A DNA stretch of 64,000 nucleotides, taken from Tragulus kanchil (lineage: Eukaryota > Chordata > Mammalia > Artiodactyla > Tragulidae). The translations under genes were made by a program, and so were the position numbers. The notes below the pieces were generated by a model. The model made no database searches and had not been told where the DNA came from. It was given only the letters and a program-made list of their open reading frames with translations. The DNA lies in the NCBI GenBank assembly GCA_022376925.1, contig JAIOJX010000032.1, positions 102,540,794-102,604,793 on the forward strand, in the 5' to 3' direction. Positions 46,451 to 56,205 of this stretch are shown here, piece by piece (the first letter of the stretch is position 1; each line of letters begins with the position of its first letter).

Positions 46451-46820
46451 AGACATGGCATCGCATGAAGTCCTTTAAGGATGGGCAGGACGTGGGACCC
46501 TGAGGATAAAGGATGATAAACATGCTAGGAGGAGGGCACTGTCCAGTCACCCGAGAGAAGGAGAAGCGGCCTTCAGGCAGCATGGCTCTGTCCAGTGTTG
46601 GAGTCTGACTTATACCCACCAAGCGGAAGCCATGCCTGCTGGGCCACTACTGCAAAGGGCCACTGACAGACTCCGTGACCCCACAGGATCACACAGTGTG
46701 GATTCAGAGAGGTCCTGAGAGCGACTCCAGCTCTGCCCCCTCCTAGAGTTGATCGCAGATGACTCTCAGCCTCCCTTGTCTCGTATTCACATGTTTATTA
46801 ATAAAACTTCACAAACTAAT

Positions 46821-46840
46821 GCAAATATATATATATATAT
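46821..46840. repeat. (AT)n microsatellite (copy at 47921-47939)
   Basis: The segment is a short pure AT run ('aatatatatatatatatatt') present in both copies of duplication 13. Confidence 0.8.
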
Positions 46841-46954
46841 TCCAGTTTAAGAAAATAATCTGCATTGTTGTATGTTCCTATGGAAAAACAGTTAGCATTT
46901 AGGAATTTTTTGTGTGTTGGTTTAAAAACACTTAAGTATGTGTTATGATCTCAG

Positions 46955-47035
46955 ACCACGTCGCTATTCAGTCACTGAGTTGTCTTCAACTCTTTGCAAC
47001 CCCATGGACACCATGCTTCCCTGTCCTTCATCAAT
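46955..47035 (-). mobile_element. BovB or Bov-A 3' fragment, reverse (copy at 48053-48133)
   Basis: The text 'tattcagtcactgagttgtc', 'ctttgcaaccccatggacac' and 'gcttccctgtccttcatc' matches the reverse of the BovB 3' end better than a full Bov-A2. It is short. Confidence 0.6.
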
Positions 47036-47328
47036 ACCACATGAACACCTCTAAATATGTTTTATTTTGCAAATTTTATGGTACATTTAAATGTTATTAT
47101 ATTGCATTTCTTTTTTGCAACTTGTCTCATTTAATATTTTATGTATAAGATTTATCCTTAGATTTATCCTTATTTCTTATTTATTCTTTTTTTTCCTCTG
47201 CTTCATACTATTACATTAATTAGAGCATTCTAAAATTTACCTGTTCACTCTCTTCTTGACATTAACATTAGCATGTTTCTATTTTTTCTATATTATAATA
47301 ATTTGATTAAAACATTCATTTCTTTTTT

Positions 47329-47541
47329 CTTTTTTTGGCCACTTCTATTGATCTTTATTTATCTTTGTTCTTTGGCCTGTATGGGCCTCCCATCACAGCA
47401 GTCTCCCTCATCTCATAGCACCAGCTCTGGGCACACAAGCTCCAGAGCTCCGGCTCGGTGGTTGGACACATTGGTCCAGCCACTCTGTGGCACATGGAAT
47501 CTTCCCAGGCCAGGGGTTCAACCAGTGCCCCTTGCACTGCA
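47329..47541 (-). mobile_element. CHR-1-like SINE cut short by the duplication junction
   Basis: The sequence equals 48427-48640 but stops before the SINE head. The last SINE bases are followed directly by the start of copy 2 of duplication 13. The missing head is not a 5' truncation of the usual kind, since the same insertion is complete at 48427-48676. Confidence 0.85.
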
Positions 47542-48426
47542 AGGAATGGAAACATGGCATCGCATGAAGTCCTTTAAGGATGGGCAGGACGTGGGACCCT
47601 GAGGATAAAGGATGATAAACATGCTAGGAGGAGGGCACTGTCCAGTCACCCGAGAGAAGGAGAAGCGGCCTTCAGGCAGCATGGCTCTGTCCAGTGTTGG
47701 AGTCTGACTTATACCCACCAAGCGGAAGCCATGCCTGCTGGGCCACTACTGCAAAGGGCCACTGACAGACTCCGTGACCCCACAGGATCACACAGTGTGG
47801 ATTCAGAGAGGTCCTGAGAGCGACTCCAGCTCTGCCACCCCCTAGAGTTGATCGCAGATGACTCTCAGCCTCCCTTGTCTCGTATTCACATGTTTATTAA
47901 TAAAACTTCACAAACTAATGCAAATATATATATATATATTCCAGTTTAAGAAAATAATCTGCATTGTTGTATGTTCCTATGGAAAAACAGTTAGCATTTA
48001 GGAATTTTTTGTGTGTTGGTTAAAAACACTTAAGTATGTGTTATGATCTCAGACCACGTCGCTATTCAGTCACTGAGTTGTCTTCAACTCTTTGCAACCC
48101 CATGGACACCATGCTTCCCTGTCCTTCATCAATACCACATGAACACCTCTAAATATGTTTTATTTTGCAAATTTTATGGTACATTTAAATGTTATTATAT
48201 TGCATTTCTTTTTTGCAACTTGTCTCATTTAATATTTTATGTATAAGATTTATCCTTAGATTTATCCTTATTTCTTATTTATTCTTTTTTTTCCTCTGCT
48301 TCATACTATTACATTAATTAGAGCATTCTAAAATTTACCTGTTCACTCTCTTCTTGACATTAACATTAGCATGTTTCTATTTTTTCTATATTATAATAAT
48401 TTGATTAAAACATTCATTTCTTTTTT

Positions 48427-48676
48427 CTTTTTTTGGCCACTTCTATTGATCTTTATTTATCTTTGTTCTTTGGCCTGTATGGGCCTCCCATCACAGCAGT
48501 CTCCCTCATCTCATAGCACCAGCTCTGGGCACACAAGCTCCAGAGCTCCGGCTCGGTGGTTGGACACATTGGTCCAGCCACTCTGTGGCACATGGAATCT
48601 TCCCAGGCCAGGGGTTCAACCAGTGCCCCTTGCACTGTAAGGCAATATCCTTATCCACTGGACCACCAGGGAAGCC
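48427..48676 (-). mobile_element. CHR-1-like SINE, complete
   Basis: The T-run and 'ggccacttctattgatcttt' form the tail. 'tttggcctgtatgggcctcc', 'gctccagagctccggctcgg' and 'ggaccaccagggaagcc' follow in reverse order of the element. The 9 bases 'aacattcat' flank it at 48409-48417 and 48678-48686. Its body is shorter than the other copies. Confidence 0.8.
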
Positions 48677-48689
48677 TAACATTCATGTT

Positions 48690-49175
48690 TAAAAATACCT
48701 AAGTAAAGAAAACTTCACAGAGGGCGCTTCATGTGTGTTGCAGAACTCTGCCATGGGCTGCAGAGATACCCAAGGAGGAGACACAGCCTCTGTCCCCACA
48801 CAGATGGCTTCAGGCTAGTGTGACAAGTGTCTGGAGGATGGAGCTGTGTGCAGACTTAAGGAGGTCAGCTCCTCCAAGCTCCACAAGCTTATGTCAAGGG
48901 TCTAGCATGACCAGCAGACAGAGGTGCCCAGGAAGGGTACAGCTGGCAGTGTGCACAGAAGAGCTTTGAATGAAGGGCCGAAGACCATCTTCCTCCCAGC
49001 TCCATGTTTCTACACTGTGCCTGTCTTCCCCTTGAAATTCTGGACATCCAGCATTTGACTGGCATCAAGCTTCTGCACTTGGCCCCAACTCAACTCTCAG
49101 CCTGGAACCTGTGTTTCAGTCCTCTCTTTGAACATCTAGACCTGACAGAACAGCTGAGAGCCTCACAGTAGAAGC
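48690..49175. other. Non-coding DNA, nothing recognised
   Basis: This is single-copy sequence between duplications 13 and 14. I see no repeat family and no coding exon; the open frame at 48733-48969 has no known domain. Confidence 0.35.
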
Positions 49176-49178
49176 ACT

Positions 49179-51289
49179 GTGAAATGATCCCTCTGAGGCC
49201 AGAACCCAAGACTCACCTCCTGCTGGAATGCAGCCTGAACATCTACACCACATGAGCTCAGCCCTTGTCCTACACATTCACCTACAAAACACTTTGAGGC
49301 AGCAGAGTACTGCTTGCTGAACTGAACTGAATTGAATTCAGCGTTTCATGGGTGCTGGAGTTTCGAGGGGTCAGAACTAGAATGTCTGCTCTGGAGTTGC
49401 TATCAGGGAGCTTACTCTCATACTCAGAACAGTGGAATCTGGCCACAGACTGACTTTCTTGTGACGAATGCAGACTGATGGAAAGAGTATCAGCTTAAGA
49501 GTTAGGACTTTCTGGCCCAGCTCAGCCATATCTTCATGGACCTTGGGTACACCATTTGCCTCTCTGAGCCTCAGTTTTCCCATGTGTATAATAAGAATCA
49601 TAATGCTTTAAAGATTGAAGAGCTGTTTTAAAGATTGAAGAAGCTCTTAGCCCCCTTGAGTCATAGGATTATTCTAAGGCTTAGTGAGAAATAAATACAG
49701 TGTGTTTAATAAAATACCTAGAACATGAAAGGCACAAAATAAGTTATGTTTACAACAATTGAGATTATCTACTCTTTGCCAACAACAACTTTATTCATAA
49801 ATAGCCCCACAGAACAGGGTCTATTTTATAAAACAATTACAAATCCATTATCTTTTGTGAGCCTTCCAACCCACTCAGGAAAACTCTCCACACCTCCGTT
49901 TCATAGAACCATTAAACTGGGATTTAAGTAACTAGCCCTCAGTTCCTTGTTCAGGGTCACACTGCCCCATAGCAAAGAAACTCACTCACCAGACCTTCTG
50001 TCCCACAAACCTGGAAACTCTTCTTGGGTTCTCCTGGCCATGTTTGCTCCATGGCTCTTTGAATTCTGTAAGACCAGAAATTTCACTTCCCATTGCATTT
50101 GGAAGCTCTGAGAACCAGGTGGTTAAAGATTAGGCCTCTCTGGTCACACACAAGCCAGAGGAAGAGAGAAGCCTAGTTTCTGTCCAGGTGCTGAAGCAGT
50201 CTCCTGGACCAAGCAGGGAAGGAAAAAAAATTTTTTTATGCGTAGAAAGCCCCGGGGTGAAATGATCCCTCTGAGGCCAGAACCCAAGACTCACCTCCTG
50301 CTGGAATGCAGCCTGAACATCTACACCACATGAGCTCAGCCCTTGTCCTACACATTCACCTACAAAACACTTTGAGGCAGCAGAGTACTGCTTGCTGAAC
50401 TGAACTGAATTGAATTCAGCGTTTCATGGGTGCTGGAGTTTCGAGGGGTCAGAACTAGAATGTCTGCTCTGGAGTTGCTATCAGGGAGCTTACTCTCATA
50501 CTCAGAACAGTGGAATCTGGCCACAGACTGACTTTCTTGTGACGAATGCAGACTGATGGAAAGAGTATCAGCTTAAGAGTTAGGACTTTCTGGCCCAGCT
50601 CAGCCATATCTTCATGGACCTTGGGTACACCATTTGCCTCTCTGAGCCTCAGTTTTCCCATGTGTATAATAAGAATCATAATGCTTTAAAGATTGAAGAG
50701 CTGTTTTAAAGATTGAAGAAGCTCTTAGCCCCCTTGAGTCATAGGATTATTCTAAGGCTTAGTGAGAAATAAATACAGTGTGTTTAATAAAATACCTAGA
50801 ACATGAAAGGCACAAAATAAGTTATGTTTACAACAATTGAGATTATCTACTCTTTGCCAACAACAACTTTATTCATAAATAGCCCCACAGAACAGGGTCT
50901 ATTTTATAAAACAATTACAAATCCATTATCTTTTGTGAGCCTTCCAACCCACTCAGGAAAACTCTCCACACCTCCGTTTCATAGAACCATTAAACTGGGA
51001 TTTAAGTAACTAGCCCTCAGTTCCTTGTTCAGGGTCACACTGCCCCATAGCAAAGAAACTCACTCACCAGACCTTCTGTCCCACAAACCTGGAAACTCTT
51101 CTTGGGTTCTCCTGGCCATGTTTGCTCCATGGCTCTTTGAATTCTGTAAGACCAGAAATTTCACTTCCCATTGCATTTGGAAGCTCTGAGAACCAGGTGG
51201 TTAAAGATTAGGCCTCTCTGGTCACACACAAGCCAGAGGAAGAGAGAAGCCTAGTTTCTGTCCAGGTGCTGAAGCAGTCTCCTGGACCA
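49179..51289. repeat. Tandem duplication 14 (two copies of about 1078 bp, 45-base noisy junction)
   Basis: Copy 1 is 49179-50211 and copy 2 is 50257-51289. The anchor 'gtgaaatgatccctctgagg' is at 49179 and 50257. Bases 50212-50256 match neither flank cleanly. Their left part ('aagcagggaagg') resembles a damaged form of what follows copy 2 ('atgatgctagggaag'). Their right part ('gtagaaagccccgg') resembles a damaged form of what precedes copy 1 ('gtagaagcac'). The block looks like two low-quality contig ends abutted. Confidence 0.95.
49490..49745 (+). repeat. MIR SINE, forward (copy at 50568-50823)
   Basis: The order 'aagagttaggactttctggc', 'gaccttgggtacaccatttg', 'ctctgagcctcagttttccc' and 'aaggcacaaaataagtta' is a near-complete forward MIR. 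A small internal repeat ('ttttaaagattgaag', twice near 49601-49639) interrupts it. Confidence 0.75.
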
Positions 51290-52020
51290 TGATGCTAGGG
51301 AAGTTTGGCTGCATCTCCAACTGCCAGGCTGAATCTCACATGCATCTGAGAGGCAGCCTTAGAAATAAACCCATTTACTGATTAGGTCAATACAATGCTG
51401 CAGAAGAAAAAGAATACACTGTGGGGACATGCAAACAGCCCCAGCAGGGAGTCAGGAGGCCCAGGTTGAAGTCTCAGCTCTGGTGCTGACAGAGTCACTG
51501 TGGAGCCACAAGTAAGCCACTGCTCTCTTCAGGCCTCAGTTTCCTGCTTTGGGATTTTCCTACAATCACTCAGAACACAATCCAAGGCAAGACTCTCACA
51601 ATCCAGACCAAGCATGGCCTCTTATAGAGCTCCAGGCCTCGGTAGCTTCTAGTGATGCTCTTAGGACCTAATGACTCAGAGCCCATGTGAGCCCCCAGGT
51701 CCCTCATTCAGAACCCTCCTGCCATCAAACACATGGTACCACTTAAGAGTAGTCAGCCAGTCTTCCACTGCCAATCCAGCTCAGAGTAGAAACCTGGTTA
51801 CAGTTAATGCCTATAATATGAAGGTGAAGCTGTAAATGGGATCCAGGCCACTGGGAGTGGGGTGTGATGGGAGGCCACAAGACGAGCCAGGGTGGTACCT
51901 GGATGACAATAAGCTGGGGCTCTTGTTTTTCAATAGACTCAGATCCTGTGGGACACGAGTATCTTTCTTGAAGGGTTCCTAAGGAAAGCTGTGTGCAGTT
52001 GCGTGGCAGGTAACCCCTCT
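51290..52020. other. Non-coding DNA with a weak MIR core
   Basis: Bases 51460-51550 ('ggttgaagtctcagctctgg' then 'cttcaggcctcagtttcctg') look like a worn forward MIR. I recognise nothing else over this stretch. Confidence 0.4.
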
Positions 52021-52024
52021 CAAC

Positions 52025-52660
52025 TGAAATAAAAATACAACATAAGAACTGTGAGTTGAGTCTTATTCAGGGCCTGGGAAACAGCCTCTCAGTATCTCTG
52101 GAGGGACTGCTCCTAAGAGGCAGTGGGGGAGGCCAGTATGTATTGATCCTGGCTAGAAAGCACATGCAGTCAACCTTACATCTCAGTGAAGGTGGAGGGA
52201 CTGGTATCTCAGTTAATCATTTTAGTGCTTTTCTATGTATGGGAAGAGGCAAGAATCTAGATTCAGAAAAATTTATTCTAAAATAAATGTAAATACCTAA
52301 GAGGTCTGTTTTTCCAGAGCACAGAAGGCCTTATCCTAGTCTTCATCCTGAATTCCCCTCAGGTGCACTGTCACGCAATGACTGCAGGGGTGAGTGGCTT
52401 ACTCCTTGCAAAATAACAGGGTGGGCCACATGCTTGGTTCTACAGTCATCTGTCTCAGCCATGGACCCTGCGTACTGTCAGTCTACGAATCTGCCACCCT
52501 AGAAGGGCCCATTGGGACCATCCTAGAGCTAGTCCCTGCAAGACCTTGACAGAGAAGTAGGATTCAAGGGACCCATTGTCCCTAAACCTTACATCACTCT
52601 GGAGGTCTTGACAGCTTGGAGACACTTGGCAAAGGCAACCGTGCCTCGGGGTTTCTCCAT
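52025..52660. mobile_element. LTR-like ruminant repeat, family uncertain
   Basis: The order 'acataagaactgtgagttga', 'gggactgctcctaagaggca', 'agttaatcattttagtgctt', 'tctatgtatgggaagaggca' and 'cctgaattcccctcaggtgc' resembles a repeat I associate with ruminant endogenous-retrovirus LTRs. No viral gene is present. I cannot fix the orientation or boundaries. Confidence 0.35.
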
Positions 52661-52864
52661 AGTTTACTCAGAAACCATCCATTCAGAGACCAACACTTAC
52701 AAGCCCACAGACCTATATTATTTACAAAGCTCTAGTTATTAATATTTCCATTTATAAAAGGGTAAACAGGGGCTTTCTGACTCTAGAATTCATGCTCCTA
52801 TTCATTTTACTCTATTGCCCTGTGTCAGCATCAGCAAGGAGACAGAAACTGGATGGGAGCAGAA

Positions 52865-53090
52865 ATATGCATGTGTGATAAGTTGCTTCAGTCATATCTG
52901 ACTCTTTGTAACCCTATGGACTGTAGCCCTCCAGATTCCTCTGTCCATTGGATTCTTCAGGCAAGAATTCTGGAGTGGGTTGCCATCACTTCCTCCAGGG
53001 GATCTTCCCAACCCAGGGATCAAACTCGTGTCTCTTACGTCTCCTGCATGGGTAGGCAGGTTCTTTACAGCTAGCACCATCTAGGAACCC
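52865..53090 (-). mobile_element. Bov-A2-type SINE
   Basis: The order 'agttgcttcagtcatatctg', 'cctatggactgtagccctcc', 'gatcttcccaacccagggat' and 'tctcctgcatgggtaggcag' is a full reverse Bov-A2. Confidence 0.9.
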
Positions 53091-53580
53091 TGTGAGCAGG
53101 GATAGATTAATATAACTGGGAAGAGTGATATCAGGAAAGGAAGACCCATTTCATACCCTGAGTCCCCTCTGCCATTTAACATGGCAGAGGCAAGCATCAG
53201 CCCCCAGCCTCCAGTGTTACCTCTTTTACACTGGGCCTGTGCTGAGGGGCTGGAAATTCAATAGTCCATAGAACAAAGGCAGCTTCCACCTTCACAGGGT
53301 TCAGACCCTAGCAAAGATGCCTCGTATTTAATGGGCAAGGAATAAGAAACACCAACTGAGACAATGAAACTAATTGGAACCTCTTGGAAACACCTGAAAT
53401 ACCTGCCAAAAAGGGACCGGCACACTCCAAAACTAAGAATCAATTTTCATAGCTGCTTGGAGAACACACAGCATGAACACTTGAAGCTGAGTTGGTGGGG
53501 AAGATGGCTTCAAGGAAGCCTTCTCAAGGACTAATAATAGAAGAGCTCACCATTCCTGCAGGCCAACTAGCTGCAGGACA
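53091..53580. other. Non-coding DNA, nothing recognised
   Basis: This is single-copy DNA between a Bov-A2 and a MIR. The open frame at 53258-53443 lacks any family signature. Confidence 0.35.
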
Positions 53581-53584
53581 TTGT

Positions 53585-53755
53585 CCTAAACATTCTGTGT
53601 GCATTATCTTCTTTCATCCTTCAGCAGCCAATTAAGATTCCACTTGTTAATCATGACAACCTTTTATTATCATCCCTATTTTAGAAATGATTAAAATGAC
53701 TTAAGGAAAAGTTAAGTAGTTTGTTCAAGGTTATGCAGCTAATAAATAACAGACA
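53585..53755 (-). repeat. MIR SINE, reverse
   Basis: The order 'attctgtgtgcattatcttc', 'atccctattttagaaatgat' and 'gttcaaggttatgcagctaa' is a reverse MIR. Confidence 0.65.
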
Positions 53756-53797
53756 TTTTCATTATATACATATACACATACACCTCTTCAACCCGGC

Positions 53798-53992
53798 AGA
53801 CTTCCCACATGGCTCAGTGGTAAAGAATCTGCCTGTCAATGCAGGAGACGTGGGTTCAATCCCTGGGTTGGGAAGATCCTTGGAGAAGGAAATGACTACC
53901 TACTCCAGTTTTCTTAACTGGATAATCCATGGAGAGAGGAGCCTGGCGGGCTACAGCCCATGGGGTTGCAAGAGATTCAGCCACGACTTAAT
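53798..53992 (+). mobile_element. Bov-tA SINE
   Basis: The order 'agacttcccacatggctcag', 'caatccctgggttgggaaga', 'ctactccagttttcttaact' and 'ggctacagcccatggggttg' is a full forward Bov-tA. Confidence 0.9.
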
Positions 53993-54419
53993 AACTACAA
54001 AACAACAACAATTCAGCCCGCCACTTTAAAAGTCAGTGGGAGGGTTTCCCTGGTGATCCAGTAACAGCCCCAAAACATCACTGTTTGATCCACCAGAGTA
54101 TTTTAAATTCTTAAATTGACATTTAAAAATTTTACTTTTTAAGTTGACATTTTAAAATCAGCATATTTTTCGTACGCATCCAGATAATTTGTCTTTTTTT
54201 AAAAAATCATATCTGGTCACACTTCTTGGGCCTGGACACACTTCTGCCTTGGCACCATGGCTCAGCCCCACACCCAGCACCCCCACTACACCTCTCTCTC
54301 ACCCGCACTATACCTGCTCACATGTCTGAGGAAACTGGCCTTGCCTTACCTTACTTTACCTTAGGTAGTTTTTACATATGCTCAATCCTTATACAATAGC
54401 ACCTCCTAAACTTAAAAGT

Positions 54420-54570
54420 ACATATGAATTCTCCGGGGTTTTGGTAAAATTCAGATTCTGATTTTATGGGTCTGAGATAGAAATACAGAATCTCAGGTTC
54501 TAACAAACTGCCAGGTGATACTGGGGCTCATGGGCTGGTTCAGAGCCACACTTTGAGGATCAACACTCCC
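54420..54570. mobile_element. MER5-like hAT DNA transposon relic
   Basis: The order 'ttggtaaaattcagattctg', 'caaactgccaggtgatactg' and 'gccacactttgaggatcaac' matches the right half of the short non-autonomous MER5 element, which ends in a 'gagaaccactg' type inverted end. Confidence 0.6.
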
Positions 54571-54624
54571 AAGAACTCTTGGTTGATTTTTACATATGCC
54601 TAAGACAACATTCCACTCTTTCCA

Positions 54625-54900
54625 TTTGTCTAACTTCAGCCTCTCTGTCAGGACTCAGTTTAGGCACCCCCATCTCCAGGAAGCCTTCCCTGACTGCCCC
54701 GGTGTAAGTTAAACCTAGTCCTCAATTCTCAAACCTTTTGTGATCCCCTCTGTCCCAAGGAAAGAAGTAATTGTAATCCAGTATGAAGTCTTCTCTCCCA
54801 TCTCTTAAGGACAGGGACTCCACTTTTGTTGCTTCCTTATCCCTAGAGAACCAGGTATATAGTGGATACTTCAAAATTGTGTTCAAATAATACTCTGCAA
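54625..54900 (+). mobile_element. L2-type LINE 3' end, forward
   Basis: The order 'ccccatctccaggaagcctt', 'ccctgactgccccggtgtaa', 'taaggacagggactccactt' and 'atccctagagaaccaggtat' fits the forward L2 3' region. Confidence 0.55.
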
Positions 54901-54954
54901 TCTACTTCCTTAATTCATTCATATCGGCTGGTGGAGGGACAATAGCTGAGAGCT

Positions 54955-55180
54955 TTGTGAAGCAGAGCCCGTGGAACAAAGTAGAACTGGATTCAAATCT
55001 TTATTCACCAGCTGGGAAAGAAACCTTATTCTGACTGTCTCAGCTCTCTGAATTTGATTCCTTTTGTCTGTAAAACGAATATAGAAGTATGCTCTTCTCA
55101 GGTTTCCTTCCAGTATAAAATTAAGTAATACATCTAGCCCCATGCCTGGCACACAGAAGGCAATGAATGAATGTTTATTA
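54955..55180 (+). repeat. MIR SINE, forward
   Basis: The order 'agaactggattcaaatcttt', 'ctgtctcagctctctgaatt', 'tgattccttttgtctgtaaa' and 'tgcctggcacacagaaggca' with 'aatgaatgtttatta' is a full forward MIR. Confidence 0.75.
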
Positions 55181-55762
55181 TGCTTCACCTCCTGGTCAGG
55201 CCTTGGGTGCTGCAAAGCTCTGAAAAAAAAAATAAAAAAGCACAGGCCCCTTGAAGGAATCCTTTGATCTGATAGACTAGAGTGATTTGGGGGCCTTCCT
55301 GGGACTGCCTACAGCCCAGGGGCTGGTTGTGGTCCTACAGAGCTTCCTCCCCTCTATCGCAGACAGGATCAAGGAAGCAGGAGAGCACCTATAGCTGTGG
55401 AGCCACAGTTGGGTGTGGCTTTTGGCCTCCTTACTGTCACCTGTCTGCTTGATTTGTGGCTTCAGCTGTATCTTTCAGCCTCTCCCTGATTATTAGCAGT
55501 CTCTTCTCTCCTCTTCCTCCTCTTTCCTCACCTCTTCCTGCATTCTTCACTGCAACCATCTACACAAAGCTGATCTTGGCTCAGGCAACAGGCTGTGTTA
55601 AAAAGGGCACTGATTTGATTGAGAAGCCAGACATTCAAGAATCCAATCCTGAATCTGCACTCAGTCTGGGTACCCTTAATTTTTTCAAGCCTTGTGGATT
55701 AGTTATCAGTGGCTAACAGATTACCCCTAAATTTAGCAGTTTAAAACTATAATCATGTATTG
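55181..55762. other. Non-coding DNA, nothing recognised
   Basis: A pyrimidine-rich tract ('ctcttctctcctcttcctcc') lies near 55501. The open frame at 55456-55716 is low-complexity there and is not called a gene. Confidence 0.4.
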
Positions 55763-55763
55763 T

Positions 55764-55972
55764 GTGCTCAGTTGCTTCAGTCCCGTCCCACTCTTTGTGA
55801 CCCCATGGACAGTAGCCTTCCAAGCTCCTCAGTCCGTGGGATTCTCCAGGCAAGAACACTGAATTGGGCTGCCATGCCCTCTTCCAGGGGATCTGCCCAA
55901 CTGAGGGAGCAAGTCCACGTCTCTTGCCTCTCCTGCGTGGCAAGGAGAATCTTTGACCCACTGAGCTACCAA
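55764..55972 (-). mobile_element. Bov-A2-type SINE
   Basis: The order 'gtgctcagttgcttcagtcc', 'ccccatggacagtagccttc', 'gaatctttgacccactgagc' is a full reverse Bov-A2. Confidence 0.9.
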
Positions 55973-56205
55973 TGTCACCTAGATTCTGAGTGTCTTGAAT
56001 CCAAGAAGAGTAAGGTTGGCTGGTTCTGGCTCAGGACCTCTCATGAGGTCCTGTTATCTGAAGGTCAGACTGCAGCTAACGGACATGCTTGGACATGCTC
56101 ACTCATGCAGCTGTCAGCAGGAGGCCTCTGTTCCCCACCATATCAGTCTCACCACCAGACAGTTGGCTTCCCCCAGGGCAGGTGATCTGAGAGAGAGGAG
56201 GAGCA

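Larger units (their letters stand above)
46452..48642. repeat. Tandem duplication 13 (two copies of about 1099 bp)
   Basis: Copy 1 is 46452 to about 47541 and copy 2 is 47551 to about 48642. The anchor 'acatggcatcgcatgaagtc' is at 46452 and 47551. Copy 1 stops inside a CHR-1-like SINE at 'cttgcactgcaagg', while copy 2 runs on through the rest of that SINE. The 'gaatggaa' just before copy 2 resembles a corrupted form of the 'gaggaag' that precedes copy 1. Confidence 0.95.

Noticed and set aside
46260..46503. Overlapping open frames that recur partly at 47518-47721
   Set aside because: The recurrence is due to duplication 13. The frames show no known domain.
54043..54065. SINE head-like 'gggtttccctggtgatccag'
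   Set aside because: About 20 bases only, with no body or tail following. Too short to call an element.
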